64,000 nt of DNA from an uncultured Chloroflexales bacterium (GCA_937918935.1 CAKZSI010000026.1:1-64000), one strand, 5' to 3'. Numbered from the stretch's first letter, positions 6,937-16,333 are shown. Translations and numbers: made by a program. The notes: generated by a model from the letters alone, not told the origin.

Positions 6937-9444
6937 TCACCCCTCGGGTACCAGTTCGCTATCCGGTTGAGGGATGCTTAACGTTGGAGCGTGCTGCGCG
7001 ACGGGCCGCAGGGCCGTCGCCAGCACTTCGTCAAGCGTTTCTACGGCCACAAAGGTAAGCTCCTCGAAAATCGCCCGTGGCAGGTCGTCCAGGTCGATCA
7101 GGTTGCGCCTGGGCAGAATGATCATCTTGATCCCCGCCCGGTGTGCGCCAAGGGCCTTCTCCTTGATCCCGCCGATGGGCAGAACCCGCCCGCGCAGCGA
7201 GATCTCGCCGGTCATGGCCACGTCGTCACGCACCAGTCGCCCGGTGGCTGCCGAGGCCAGAGCCGTGGCGATGGTGATGCCCGCCGAAGGACCGTCCTTC
7301 GGCACGGCGCCCGCCGGCACGTGCACGTGGAGGGCATGGGTCTCGAAGAAACGCGGATCGATGCCCAGGTCGCGCGCTCGCGCGCGCACGTAGGTGAGCG
7401 CTGCCTCGGCGCTCTCGCGCATTACCTCACCGAGTTGCCCGGTGATCTTCAACTCGGGCTTACCCTCAACCGCCAGCGCCTCCACAAAAATGATGTCGCC
7501 GCCCACCGGCGTCCACACCAGACCCGTCGCCACGCCCGGCTGGTCGATCCGCTCCTGGGCCTCGTTGTAGAAGCGCGGACGGCCCAGGGACTCGCGCACA
7601 AAGGCCACGTCAACCACCACCGGGGCCGCAGGAGGCGCCGGTCCGGCGCCGGGGCCATCCTGCTGCTCCGGCGCTGTGGCTTCCGCCGTCTGGCTCGCCG
7701 CGTCCTGGCCTTCCTCGGCGATCCTGCGCACCACCTTGCGCAGCACGGCGCCGATGTTGCGCTCCAGGTTACGCACACCGGCCTCGCGGGTGTAGTCGTT
7801 GATGATTGCCCGGATGGCCGGCTCCTCGACTACGGCCTCGGCGGGGCGCAGCCCGTTGGCGCGCAACTGCCGTTCGATCAGGTGGTTCTGGGCGATACGC
7901 ACCTTTTCGTCCTCGATGTAGCCGGAGAGTTCGATCACCTCCATGCGGTCGCGCAGGGCCGGCGGCACGGTATCCCAGTTGTTGGCGGTGGCGATGAACA
8001 GCACCTGGCTCAGATCGAAGGGCAGGTTCAGATAGTGGTCGGTAAAGGTATGGTTCTGCTCCGGGTCGAGCACTTCGAGCAGGGCCGCTGCGGGGTCGCC
8101 GCGGTAGTCGCTGCCGAGCTTGTCAATCTCGTCGAGCAACATCACGGGATCGGCGGCCCCGGCGCGGCGCAGTTCCTGAATGATCCGCCCCGGCTGCGAG
8201 CCAATGTAGGTGCGCCGGAAGCCACGCAACTCGGCCTCGTCGCGCACGCCGCCCAGGCTCATGCGCACGAAGCTGCGCCCCAGCGCCCGGGCAATGCTCT
8301 GGCCCAGACTGGTCTTACCCACGCCAGGTGGCCCCACGAAAGCCAGGATCGGCTCGCGACCGGCGCGCCCGCCATCCTCGCCCAACGCCGCCCGGCGCTG
8401 CTTCACCGCCAGGTACTCGAGAATGCGCTCCTTGACCTTCTGCAGCCCGTAGTGATCCTCATCGAGCACCTGGCGCGCGTGGGCCACGTCAATCGCATGG
8501 CCAGTCAGCCTGCCCCAGGGCAGTTCGGCGACCCACTCCAGGTAGGTCCGCACCATCTGGTACTCGGGCGAACTGGCGTTGATGCGCTCGAGGCGCACCA
8601 GCTCGCGCTCGGCCTCCTTGCGCGCCACTTCGGGCAGGTTGGCCGCGGCCAGCTTCTCGCGCAGGTCCTCCAGTTCGACCGCCTCGGGGCTGTCCTCGCC
8701 CAACTCCTTCTGGATGGCCCGTAACTGCTGGCGCAGGTAGAACTCGCGCTGCTGCCGGGCCGAACCCTCCTGCACCTCCTGGCGCAGCCGGGCCTGCACC
8801 TGGAGCAGAGCCAGTTGCTTGCGGTAAAACTCGCGCACCTTGATCAGCCGCTCAACCACGTCGAAGGTGCTCAACAGCTCCAGGCGTTCGCCGTAGGTGT
8901 AATCCGGCGAATAGCCGGTGTTGTCGGCGAGATGGCCCGGATCATCAATCGAGCGCACGTAGTTGCGGATCTCCTGGGTCACGCCGGGCCGCAGGTCGAG
9001 CACGGCGTCAACCGCGGCGTGGACCTCGATCATCAACTGTTCGAGTTCCGGGGTACGCTCGAATACATCGGGACGCCGGGTGAAGGTGAAGCGGGGATAG
9101 GGCGCACGCTGGACCTCTTCGCCAAGCTCCACCCGCACCAGCCCGCGCACCACAATGCCGCTGGCCCCGCCGGGGAGCAATCCGGATTGCTCGATGCGCG
9201 CCTCGACACCCACGGGGAAGAGTTGCTCGGCCAGCGGGGCGCCGCTCTCGGCATCCAGGCGCCGGGGAACGAGGAGCACCTGGCGGTTGCCCTTCAGCGC
9301 CGCCTCGGCGGCGGCTTCGTTCTCGCTGTCGAGGGTTAGACTGATAACTGTGTACGGAAAAACTACCACGCCCTCGAGCGCAATCAATGGCAGCGACTCG
9401 GGGACGGGCAGGGGTTCGTGCACTGATTGGTTGGCCTCACTCAT
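6937..9444 (-). CDS. lon: ATP-dependent protease Lon
   Basis: An 835-residue cytosolic AAA+ serine protease that degrades misfolded and regulatory proteins. Order: N-terminal LON substrate-binding domain (begins LPLIALEGVVVFPYTVISL), coiled coil, AAA+ module with Walker A GPPGVGKTS (about residue 371) and Walker B VMLLDEIDKLG, then the protease domain with catalytic Ser in PKDGPSAGI (about 718) and Lys in GGIKEKALGA (about 761). A 35-residue acidic/Pro/Ala insert (AEATAPEQQDGPGAGPAPPA) separates the AAA+ lid and protease domain. The start at 9444 is chosen over 9615 because it has CAGGAG upstream and lies downstream of a good promoter; the upstream codons would be outside the transcript. Confidence 0.96.
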   Translation of the reverse strand: MSEANQSVHEPLPVPESLPLIALEGVVVFPYTVISLTLDSENEAAAEAALKGNRQVLLVPRRLDAESGAPLAEQLFPVGVEARIEQSGLLPGGASGIVVRGLVRVELGEEVQRAPYPRFTFTRRPDVFERTPELEQLMIEVHAAVDAVLDLRPGVTQEIRNYVRSIDDPGHLADNTGYSPDYTYGERLELLSTFDVVERLIKVREFYRKQLALLQVQARLRQEVQEGSARQQREFYLRQQLRAIQKELGEDSPEAVELEDLREKLAAANLPEVARKEAERELVRLERINASSPEYQMVRTYLEWVAELPWGRLTGHAIDVAHARQVLDEDHYGLQKVKERILEYLAVKQRRAALGEDGGRAGREPILAFVGPPGVGKTSLGQSIARALGRSFVRMSLGGVRDEAELRGFRRTYIGSQPGRIIQELRRAGAADPVMLLDEIDKLGSDYRGDPAAALLEVLDPEQNHTFTDHYLNLPFDLSQVLFIATANNWDTVPPALRDRMEVIELSGYIEDEKVRIAQNHLIERQLRANGLRPAEAVVEEPAIRAIINDYTREAGVRNLERNIGAVLRKVVRRIAEEGQDAASQTAEATAPEQQDGPGAGPAPPAAPVVVDVAFVRESLGRPRFYNEAQERIDQPGVATGLVWTPVGGDIIFVEALAVEGKPELKITGQLGEVMRESAEAALTYVRARARDLGIDPRFFETHALHVHVPAGAVPKDGPSAGITIATALASAATGRLVRDDVAMTGEISLRGRVLPIGGIKEKALGAHRAGIKMIILPRRNLIDLDDLPRAIFEELTFVAVETLDEVLATALRPVAQHAPTLSIPQPDSELVPEG

Positions 9445-9463
9445 ATTCCATGCTCCTGACACA

Positions 9464-9518
9464 GCGGAAACGTGTTCCGCACTGCGATTATTATGGAATT
9501 CGCCGACGGCGGTGTCAA
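9464..9518 (-). promoter_or_regulatory. lon promoter with an operator-like palindrome
   Basis: Read on the minus strand: TTGACA (9518-9513), 17-base spacer, CATAAT (9495-9490). Just downstream, where transcription would begin, GCGGAA and TTCCGC form a perfect inverted repeat around five bases (9464-9480). A repressor bound there would block initiation. It does not match the CIRCE heat-shock operator. Confidence 0.75.
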
Positions 9519-9593
9519 CGGCAGAAGGGCGCTCACGGGCGAGTTCTAGCGCAATGTTAATAGATGGCGCCACACGACGCCTCGGGCTGCCTG

Positions 9594-9602
9594 TGCTATA
9601 AT
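9594..9602 (+). promoter_or_regulatory. Extended -10 promoter for the glycosyltransferase/flippase operon
   Basis: TGCTATAAT: a TG dinucleotide one base before a perfect TATAAT (9597-9602), with no clear -35 box, as expected of an extended -10 promoter. It lies 29 bases before the start at 9631 and is divergent to the lon promoter. Confidence 0.6.
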
Positions 9603-9630
9603 CGCGCATCAACAATCACCGGCGCAGCTT

Positions 9631-11727
9631 ATGAAGTACACGGCAACACGCGAACACGTCCCCCCCCTGAGCCACCCGGACACCCGGCCGCTGGCTCTCA
9701 TCAGGACGCTGGCGCTGCCGTTCCTCGTCGGGTTGGTGACCTTGCTGCCCCGCGTGACTGGTTTATACGATTTCTTCACCACCGATGAGGCCCACCACTG
9801 GATCCGGCGCAGCGAACGCTTCGCCGAAGCCATCGGCGCGGGGCGGTGGGCCGACACGATCCTCACCGGCCACCCGGGTGTGACGCTGATGTGGCTGGGG
9901 AGCCTGGGGCTGCACCTCGAGCGCCTGGCGGCAAGCCAGGCCCGGGCCGCGCCCCCCGACGCCCTGGGCCACCTGGTATGGCTGCGGCTTGGGCCAGCGC
10001 TGGCGCATGTGCTGCTGTTGACCGTCGCGTACCTCCTGTTGCGCCGGCTGGTACGTCCGGGTCTGGCCCTGGTCGCGGCGCTGCTCTGGGCTACTTCGCC
10101 CTTCATGGTGGCCCATGGACGCCTGCTGCACCTCGACGCCCTGCTGACCGACCTGTGCCTGCTGGCGGTGCTGGCGACCTTGCTGGCCGCCCGCGCCGCG
10201 CGCCCCCTGCCCTGGCTGCTGCTCACCGGTCTGTTCTGCGGCATGGCCCTGCTGACCAAGGGCCCGGCGCTAATCGTGCTGCCATTCGTGGGGCTGACGC
10301 TGTTCGTTCTGGGCGGGGCGCGCTCAGCGGCGCCGGGGGGCTGGCGCAAGTGGTTCATCCGCGGGATCGCCTGGTCGGCGCCACGCTACCTGCTGATCCT
10401 GGCCGTTGCCGCCGCGGTAACGCTGGCGCTCTGGCCCGCCCTCTGGGTGGCGCCTGGCCAGGCGCTGGGGCGGTACCTCGACGAAATTGTTAGCAACGGC
10501 GGGCGCCCCAACGGTGATGGGCAGTTCTTCCTCGGCAGCGCCAATGCCGATCCCGGCCCGCTGTTCTACCCCGTCGTCGCCCTCTTTCGCTTCACGCCGC
10601 TGGAACTGCCGGGTCTCATGGGGGCAGCGGCGGGTCTGACGCTCATGGCCCGGTCCAGACGCCTGGGCCGCGATCCGGTTATCAGCCGTGAATGGATCAC
10701 CTTGCTGACCCTGGCAGCCTTCGCGTTTTTCTGGAGCCTGGTAATGGCCGCCGGGCCAAAGAAGTTCGACCGCTACATCCTGCCCGCCTGGCCGGCCTTG
10801 CTCACCCTCAGCGCCGCCGGGTTGCTGGCGACGTGGAACTGGCTGCGGGTCCACCTCCCTCGTGGGCGGTTTGCCGGCCCCGCCGCGGGGATCGCCGGCC
10901 TTCTGGCGCTGCAGGGCGCGCTGCTGGCCTGGTACCACCCCTACTACCTGAGCTACTACAACCCCCTGCTTGGTGGCGGACCGGTGGCGCAGCGCGCTTT
11001 TCTCATCGGCTGGGGCGAGGGGATGGACCAGGTGGGCGCCTGGCTGCGCGCCCGCCACGACATCGGCGAGGGGCAAATCCTCTCGGCCCTGCCGGCCACC
11101 CTCCAACCCTTCGTGCCCGTGCCGGTCCAGGATGTCCACGCCATTAACCGCGCCTCGGCCAACTACGCCGTGGTCTATCTCGAGTCGCTCCAGCGGCGCG
11201 ACGCCCCCGAGATCTACGCACGCATCACCGGAGCAACCCTGCCCCTGCACGTGGTGACCATTCACGGTATTGAGTACGCCTGGATCTACCAGTTGCCGAA
11301 GCCGTACCAGACGTCGGTGGAGGCAGAGTTCGGCGGGGCCGCGCGTCTGCGGGGCTACACCGCCACCCTGGAGGGCCGGCGCCTGACCCTCACCCCCGCG
11401 TGGGACGTTCGCGCGCCCCTCGGCGCCGATTTGCTGCTCTTCGTGCACGTCTACGATGCTGCGGGCGCACGGGTGGCCGGAGTTGACGTGCCGCCGGGCG
11501 GCGCGAGCGTGCCGCCTACCAGCGCCTGGCTGCCTGGCCAGCAGGTGGCCGTACCCATTCCCATCGATCTGCCAGCCGATCTGCCCGCTGGCGTGTATCG
11601 TCTGACCGCCGGCCTCTACGACCCGACGACCTTCGCGCGGCTGCCACTGACGGCCGGACGGGCCGCCGACGCGGCCATGGCCGGCCCCGACGCCGCACTG
11701 CTGGCCGAGGTCCTGGTGCAACCCTGA
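9631..11727 (+). CDS. PMT/GT39-like membrane glycosyltransferase
   Basis: A 698-residue membrane protein of the dolichyl-phosphate-mannose-protein mannosyltransferase/ArnT-like superfamily (GT-C fold). After an N-terminal helix, the first loop has TTDEAHHW; the acidic pair at about 52-53 matches the catalytic D-E of this fold. About ten further hydrophobic segments follow to roughly residue 435, then a soluble C-terminal part with beta-rich sequence (about 540-698) resembling a carbohydrate-binding module. It probably uses a polyprenyl-phosphate sugar and works at the outer face of the membrane. The start at 9631 has only a weak ribosome binding site. A flippase-like gene follows after 85 bases in the same direction. 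Confidence 0.82.
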   Translation: MKYTATREHVPPLSHPDTRPLALIRTLALPFLVGLVTLLPRVTGLYDFFTTDEAHHWIRRSERFAEAIGAGRWADTILTGHPGVTLMWLGSLGLHLERLAASQARAAPPDALGHLVWLRLGPALAHVLLLTVAYLLLRRLVRPGLALVAALLWATSPFMVAHGRLLHLDALLTDLCLLAVLATLLAARAARPLPWLLLTGLFCGMALLTKGPALIVLPFVGLTLFVLGGARSAAPGGWRKWFIRGIAWSAPRYLLILAVAAAVTLALWPALWVAPGQALGRYLDEIVSNGGRPNGDGQFFLGSANADPGPLFYPVVALFRFTPLELPGLMGAAAGLTLMARSRRLGRDPVISREWITLLTLAAFAFFWSLVMAAGPKKFDRYILPAWPALLTLSAAGLLATWNWLRVHLPRGRFAGPAAGIAGLLALQGALLAWYHPYYLSYYNPLLGGGPVAQRAFLIGWGEGMDQVGAWLRARHDIGEGQILSALPATLQPFVPVPVQDVHAINRASANYAVVYLESLQRRDAPEIYARITGATLPLHVVTIHGIEYAWIYQLPKPYQTSVEAEFGGAARLRGYTATLEGRRLTLTPAWDVRAPLGADLLLFVHVYDAAGARVAGVDVPPGGASVPPTSAWLPGQQVAVPIPIDLPADLPAGVYRLTAGLYDPTTFARLPLTAGRAADAAMAGPDAALLAEVLVQP

Positions 11728-11812
11728 TCGGCGCGGGGCGTGGTCATAGGTTCGCTGCGCGGCCCGTTACGTACCAGTTTGGGGGAGATGCGGAGTAGTC
11801 TGTGATAGAGCC

Positions 11813-12895
11813 ATGACCACCCGCCGCAACTGGCAACCGCTGCTGCTGACGCTCCGCCTGCTGGGAAGCGGCGGGCTGCTGGCGTTCCTGGTCTGGCGGG
11901 CGCATCCGGCCAGCATCTGGGCCGTCTGGCGCCGGGCCAACCCGCGCCTGCTGGCGCTGGCGGCGGGGCTCCAGGTACTGTGCGTCTTCATCAGCGCCTT
12001 CAAGTGGAGCGTGCTGTTGCGCGCCAACAACGCGCGCCAACCCTACCACTGGCTGGCGCGGATTTACTTCGTCGGCCAGTTCGCCAACAACTTTCTGCCC
12101 ACCTCGGTCGGGGGCGACGCGATGCGCGTGCTGGCGCTGGGGCGGCGGAGCGGCAATTATGCCCGGGCCAGCGCGTCGGTGTTCATGGAACGGCTGACCG
12201 GCTTTCTGGCCCTGAGCCTGATCGCCATCGGGGCGATTGTGCTCACCACCACCGATCGCTTCGGACTACGGCTCGACACCTCCCCCGCTCTTGCCTGGAC
12301 AACGACCGGATTCGCCCTGGCGGCGCTCGCCGCCGCGGCGATGGCCTTCGCCTCGCCCTGGCTGCTGCGCCGCTACCACCGCCTGCTGCCGAGACCGACT
12401 CGCCAGCCGCTGCGGCGCATCGCCGAGGCCCTCGGCGAGTACGCCGACAACCCTGCGGCCCTGGTCATCGTGATGCTGCTCTCGCTGTTGTTCCATGCCA
12501 CCTGGATCGGTATGCACGTGGTCAGCGGCATGGCCCTGGGTATTGACGCCCCGCTGCTAATCTACGCCTTGATGGTTCCCCTGACCGATATCATCGGCCT
12601 GGCGCCGATCTTCGTCAACAACGTCGGCGCGCGTGACCTGGTATTTACCGTGTACCTCCGGCAGGTAGGTGTTCCCGAAGCGAGCGCGCTCGCGCTGGCC
12701 TTCACTGCCTTCAGCATCCGCCTGGCCGTCAGTTCGATTGGTGGTCTGGTGTTGCTCTTCGGCGGCGCCACCACTGGCCCTGCTCGCGCCACCAACGCCG
12801 AGGCGACCGACGCCGAAGCCGGCATCGCGCCCGGTGAGGCCAAAGCACTGGCTGCGCCAGCACTTCGCCCCAACGAGGGCAAGCCGTTAGAATAG
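11813..12895 (+). CDS. YbhN/UPF0104 (lysylphosphatidylglycerol synthase TM region-like) membrane protein
   Basis: A 360-residue polytopic membrane protein with seven or eight hydrophobic helices. The segment YFVGQFANNFLPTSVGGDAMRV is the characteristic N-F-L-P-T-x-x-G-G-D motif of the UPF0104/AglD-like flippase-related family, and SVFMERLTGFLAL is its second conserved block. The C-terminus is a hydrophilic Ala/Glu tail. Families of this type are linked to lipid or lipid-linked-sugar movement. Its place directly after a GT-C glycosyltransferase fits a role in supplying the polyprenyl-phosphate sugar, but that is inference. Confidence 0.82.
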   Translation: MTTRRNWQPLLLTLRLLGSGGLLAFLVWRAHPASIWAVWRRANPRLLALAAGLQVLCVFISAFKWSVLLRANNARQPYHWLARIYFVGQFANNFLPTSVGGDAMRVLALGRRSGNYARASASVFMERLTGFLALSLIAIGAIVLTTTDRFGLRLDTSPALAWTTTGFALAALAAAAMAFASPWLLRRYHRLLPRPTRQPLRRIAEALGEYADNPAALVIVMLLSLLFHATWIGMHVVSGMALGIDAPLLIYALMVPLTDIIGLAPIFVNNVGARDLVFTVYLRQVGVPEASALALAFTAFSIRLAVSSIGGLVLLFGGATTGPARATNAEATDAEAGIAPGEAKALAAPALRPNEGKPLE

Positions 12896-13007
12896 CCTGG
12901 TGCGGTGCGAACGGCCAGGGGGCACGGCAAAACGGGTGTCTCCGGCGCCCCCCAACCGGCCCCTGGGCCACGCCAATCCCCAACCCAAAACCTACAAGCG
13001 AAAATGG

Positions 13008-13026
13008 TATAATTCCTCTCCGGAGG
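13008..13026 (+). promoter_or_regulatory. TATAAT box and ribosome binding site of der
   Basis: A perfect TATAAT at 13008-13013 and CGGAGGA about ten bases before the start at 13036, giving a leader of roughly 15 bases. No good -35 hexamer is seen. Confidence 0.55.
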
Positions 13027-13035
13027 AACGTAGCG

Positions 13036-14382
13036 ATGCCAAAACCGATTGTCGCCATCGTTGGCCGGCCCAACGTCGGCAAATCAACTTTTTTCAACCG
13101 GCTGATCGGCGAACGCCGGGCGATTGTCGAAGATGTTCCGGGCACCACCCGCGACCGGCTCTACGGCGAGAGTTTCTGGAATGGGCGCGAGTTTACCGTG
13201 GTGGACACGGCGGGGTTGCTCTTCGGACCCGAAGATCCCGGTCTGCCCGAGCGCGAATTGCACCGCCGCACCCGCGAACAGGCGCGCCACGCCATCGAAG
13301 AGGCCGATACGGTCATCTTCCTGGTAGACGGGCGCGAAGGTCTGACTGCCGCCGACGCTGAAGTGGCCGAGATCCTGCGCCCCATGGCCAGACGGGTGGT
13401 GCTGGCGGTCAACAAGTGCGACAACCCCGAACGCACCCTCGACGCGGTCGAGTTTTACGCCCTCAACCTGGGCGATCCTATCCCCATGAGCGCCTTCCAC
13501 GGTCTGGGCACTGGTGACGTGCTCGACCGCGTGGTCGAGACGTTCCCGGCCGTTGAAGCCGAGGGCGAGGAAGCGCCGCACCTGCGCGTGGCCATCGTCG
13601 GGCGGCCCAATGTGGGCAAGTCGAGCCTGCTCAACAAGCTGATCGGCGAGGAACGCAGCGTCGTCTCAAGTGTGCCGGGCACGACCCGCGACACGATTGA
13701 CACCACGATTTTGTTCGACGGCGAACCGGTCACGCTGATTGACACCGCCGGCATCAGACGCGCCGGGCGCATTCAGCCGGGGATCGAGAAGTACTCGGTG
13801 CTGCGCACCCTGCGCGCCATCGAGCGCTGCGACGTGGCCCTGCTGATGATCGACGCCACCGATGGCGTCACCGCTCAGGATACCCATATCGCCGGGATGG
13901 TGCTCGAGGCCAGGAAGGGCATCGCCCTGGTGGTGAACAAGTGGGATCTGATCGAGAAAGACAGCCACACCTACACTGCCTTCGAGCGCGAGGTGCGCGA
14001 GGCCTTCAAGTTCGTGGACTACGCGCCGATCGTGTTCATCTCGGCGCTCACCGGGCAACGGGTGAGCCGGGTGCTGGAGGTGGCCCGAAAGATCGGGCGC
14101 AACCGCAAGCAGCGCGTGCCGACCGCCGAACTGAACCAGTTTCTCCGCGAGGCCGTGCACGACCAGCCGCCGATGGCCACCAGAAAAGGCGCGCATTTGC
14201 GGCTGTATTACGCCGTGCAGCCGCAGGTTGAGCCGCCCGTGTTCCTCTTCTTCGCCAACGATGGTTCGCTGGTTCACTGGTCATACGCCCGCTACCTGGA
14301 GAACCGGCTGCGCGAGCGCTACGGCTTTGAGGGCACGCCGATCGTGATCGTCTTCCGCTCGCGTGAGCGGAAGGAAGAGTAG
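13036..14382 (+). CDS. der: Ribosome-assembly GTPase Der (EngA)
   Basis: A 448-residue double GTPase acting in 50S ribosomal subunit maturation. The first G domain begins at residue 5 with VGRPNVGKSTFFN (G1) and has DTAGL (G3) and NKCD (G4); the second begins near residue 185 with VGRPNVGKSSLLN and has DTAGI and NKWD. A C-terminal KH-like domain (about 355-445; KQRVPTAELNQFL, LRLYYAVQ) completes the family layout. Length and domain order are normal. Start supported by CGGAGGA. Confidence 0.97.
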   Translation: MPKPIVAIVGRPNVGKSTFFNRLIGERRAIVEDVPGTTRDRLYGESFWNGREFTVVDTAGLLFGPEDPGLPERELHRRTREQARHAIEEADTVIFLVDGREGLTAADAEVAEILRPMARRVVLAVNKCDNPERTLDAVEFYALNLGDPIPMSAFHGLGTGDVLDRVVETFPAVEAEGEEAPHLRVAIVGRPNVGKSSLLNKLIGEERSVVSSVPGTTRDTIDTTILFDGEPVTLIDTAGIRRAGRIQPGIEKYSVLRTLRAIERCDVALLMIDATDGVTAQDTHIAGMVLEARKGIALVVNKWDLIEKDSHTYTAFEREVREAFKFVDYAPIVFISALTGQRVSRVLEVARKIGRNRKQRVPTAELNQFLREAVHDQPPMATRKGAHLRLYYAVQPQVEPPVFLFFANDGSLVHWSYARYLENRLRERYGFEGTPIVIVFRSRERKEE

Positions 14383-14435
14383 GGATCTATCCAGATAACC
14401 CGGTTGTCCGAATCCCCCAATCGGGCGACATGCGC

Positions 14436-14441
14436 TAGAAT
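14436..14441 (+). promoter_or_regulatory. Candidate -10 box TAGAAT upstream of the family-A repeat
   Basis: TAGAAT lies seven bases before an ATG at 14449 that opens a 44-codon frame running through the repeat to 14583. Transcription from here would also read the SDR gene at 14624. No -35 box fits well. Confidence 0.3.
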
Positions 14442-14450
14442 AGCCGCAAT

Positions 14451-14551
14451 GAAACCTCTTCGCAGCGGGGGTTGTGGGGGCCTGCGGCCCCCGGAATGTT
14501 CCCCTTTCCAGTGCAACGCGGCGTCACTGCGTTGCACCGGAAAGAGGTTTT
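14451..14551. repeat. Family-A structured repeat, about 100 bp, with three stems
   Basis: The ends GAAACCTCTT (14451) and AAGAGGTTTTC (ending 14551) are complementary. Inside lie GGGGGCC-TGC-GGCCCCC (14476-14492) and GTGCAACGC (14511) paired with GCGTTGCAC (ending 14537). The result is a cloverleaf-like fold. A related arrangement occurs at 33853-33917 and shorter relatives at 140, 34890 and 35371. Confidence 0.75.
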
Positions 14552-14623
14552 CGGAGCGGCTTCGCCCCTCCAAAAACCTCTAATCAAGTCATCGCAACCG
14601 CACGACACGAAGGAGAGTCAACG

Positions 14624-15382
14624 ATGACCGAGCGAGTCGCCATTGTCACCGGCAGCGCCAGCGGGATCGGCCGTGCAGTGGCCGAAAAGATGGCCGGCGC
14701 CGGCTATCAGGTTGCCGTGGTTGATCTGCCGAACAGTGAAGGGCAGCAAGTGGCCGAGAGCATCGGCGGGCTGTTCATCGGCGCAGACCTCTCCCGCCGC
14801 GACGATTGCCGCCAGGTGGTTGATCAGACCCTGGCGCGCTTCGGGCGCGTGGATGTGCTGGTCAACAACGCAGGCTACCAACACATCGCCCCCATCGAGG
14901 AATTTCCCGAGGACCGCTGGGAACATATGCTCGCGGTCATGCTGACCGCGCCCTTTTTGCTCACACGCTACGTCTGGCCGGGAATGAAGGAACGCGGCTG
15001 GGGTCGCATCATCAATATCGGTTCGCTCCACAGCCTGTTTGCCTCGCCTTTCAAAAGCGCCTATATCTCGGCCAAGCATGGACTCCTTGGCCTTACCCGC
15101 ACCGCAGCCCTCGAAGGCGGACCGTATGGCATTACCGTCAACCTGATCGCCCCCGCCTATGTCCGTACTCCCCTGGTCGAGAAGCAGATCGCCGACCAGG
15201 CACGCACCCGCGGCATTCCCGAGGATGAGGTGATTGAGAAAGTGATGCTGGCGCCTACCGCCATCAAGCGCCTGATCGAACCTGCCGAAGTGGCCGAACT
15301 GGCACTCTATCTCTGCTCCGACGCTGCATCGGGTATGACCGGCTCAGTTTACGAGATCGCCCTGGGGTGGACGGCTTCGTAA
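14624..15382 (+). CDS. Short-chain dehydrogenase, 3-hydroxybutyrate dehydrogenase-like
   Basis: A 252-residue classical [11 protein letters not shown] (residues 9-16) binds NAD(P); NNAG is near 85; the catalytic set is Ser in NIGSLHS, then YISAKHG with Tyr and Lys. The C-terminal half contains [18 protein letters not shown], close to the substrate loop of D-3-hydroxybutyrate dehydrogenases (PGWVxTPLVxKQI), which interconvert 3-hydroxybutyrate and acetoacetate. A role in polyhydroxybutyrate or ketone-body metabolism is therefore likely but not proven. Start supported by AAGGAGAG. No neighbour belongs to the same pathway. Confidence 0.85.
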   Translation: MTERVAIVTGSASGIGRAVAEKMAGAGYQVAVVDLPNSEGQQVAESIGGLFIGADLSRRDDCRQVVDQTLARFGRVDVLVNNAGYQHIAPIEEFPEDRWEHMLAVMLTAPFLLTRYVWPGMKERGWGRIINIGSLHSLFASPFKSAYISAKHGLLGLTRTAALEGGPYGITVNLIAPAYVRTPLVEKQIADQARTRGIPEDEVIEKVMLAPTAIKRLIEPAEVAELALYLCSDAASGMTGSVYEIALGWTAS

Positions 15383-15416
15383 GGCGCCGGTTCACCTTTG
15401 TTGTCATTGCAACGTC

Positions 15417-15467
15417 TTTGGGGCTTGCCCCAGACCTCGGAGATCCTGTCGGGCGGCACAGCCGCCC
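15417..15467. repeat. Pair of short GC hairpins after the SDR gene
   Basis: TGGGGC-TT-GCCCCA followed by GGGCGGC-ACA-GCCGCCC (15451-15467). They resemble the other intergenic palindromes more than a terminator, since no T-run follows. Confidence 0.6.
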
Positions 15468-15547
15468 CACATCCCCCCGGAAGATGGGCTTTGCACGAGT
15501 CCTGACGTTGGGTGTCAACCTTCTCGACAGACCCTCGTACCATCGTG

Positions 15548-15553
15548 TAGACT
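15548..15553 (+). promoter_or_regulatory. -10 box (TAGACT) very close to the PIG-L gene start
   Basis: TAGACT ends six bases before the ATG at 15560, so transcription would begin at or next to the start codon, giving a leaderless mRNA. No Shine-Dalgarno sequence is present, which agrees. Confidence 0.45.
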
Positions 15554-15559
15554 GAGGTC

Positions 15560-16270
15560 ATGATGCATCAGAAACACAAACTCACAATTCTGGCCGTCGT
15601 TGCCCACCCCGACGACACCGAGTTCGGCATTGCTGGTTCTGTCGCCCGCTGGACGGCCGAGGGCCACACGGTGATCTATTGCATCGTCACCGATGGCGCT
15701 GCCGGCTCCAACGAACCGTCCATCGATCCGCAGACGCTGGTCGAGACTCGCCGTGCCGAACAGGTGGCTGCCGCCGCCGTGACCGGTGTGCACGATGTGC
15801 GCTTTCTCGGCTACCCCGATGGCGCGCTCCAGCCTACGCTGGAACTGCGCCGCGCCATCACTCGCCTCATCCGTGAGGTGCGGCCCGATCGGGTGGTGTG
15901 CCAGGACCCGACAACCTACTTCTTTGGCCACAACTATATCAACCACCCCGACCACCGCGCCGTCGGCGAAGCCACTATCTACGCCGTGTTCCCCAGCGCC
16001 GAGACGCGCTACATCTTCCCGGAACTGCTGGCCGAGGGCCTGGAACCGCACAAGGTGTCCGAGTTGTATCTGGATCTGACCTTGCATCCCGACACCTACG
16101 TTGACATCAGCGACACGATCGACCGCAAGCTTACCGCGGTCGGCTGCCACCGCTCTCAGGTTGGCCCCGATGCCATAACGATGGTGCGCGAGTGGGCCGC
16201 CGAAGCGGGCGCCAGGTCCGGCTTCGCCTTCGCCGAAGCCTTCCGGGTGCTCCGCCTGGTAGAGCAATAG
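15560..16270 (+). CDS. PIG-L/LmbE-type N-acetylglucosaminyl deacetylase family protein
   Basis: A 236-residue zinc-dependent deacetylase. The zinc/catalytic motif AHPDDTEFG is at about residues 15-23 and the third zinc-ligand motif NHPDHRAVG at about 128-136. Family members remove acetyl groups from N-acetylglucosamine conjugates (for example in mycothiol- or bacillithiol-like thiol synthesis, or glycolipids). The substrate is open here since no thiol-biosynthesis partner is adjacent. Two in-frame ATGs (15560, 15563) are possible starts; the gene may be leaderless. Confidence 0.88.
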   Translation: MMHQKHKLTILAVVAHPDDTEFGIAGSVARWTAEGHTVIYCIVTDGAAGSNEPSIDPQTLVETRRAEQVAAAAVTGVHDVRFLGYPDGALQPTLELRRAITRLIREVRPDRVVCQDPTTYFFGHNYINHPDHRAVGEATIYAVFPSAETRYIFPELLAEGLEPHKVSELYLDLTLHPDTYVDISDTIDRKLTAVGCHRSQVGPDAITMVREWAAEAGARSGFAFAEAFRVLRLVEQ

Positions 16271-16285
16271 ACCGCATGGCATTTC

Positions 16286-16308
16286 CTGGGAGGGCAATGC
16301 CCTCCCAG
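16286..16308. repeat. Family-C hairpin CTGGGAGGGC-AAT-GCCCTCCCAG
   Basis: A perfect 10-bp stem with a three-base loop, 15 bases after the PIG-L stop codon. Relatives occur at 35239, 35333, 54312, 54474 and 56403. It may serve as a terminator, but no T-tract follows. Confidence 0.85.
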
Positions 16309-16333
16309 ACACTCCTCTGTCACCCGGCTTGCG

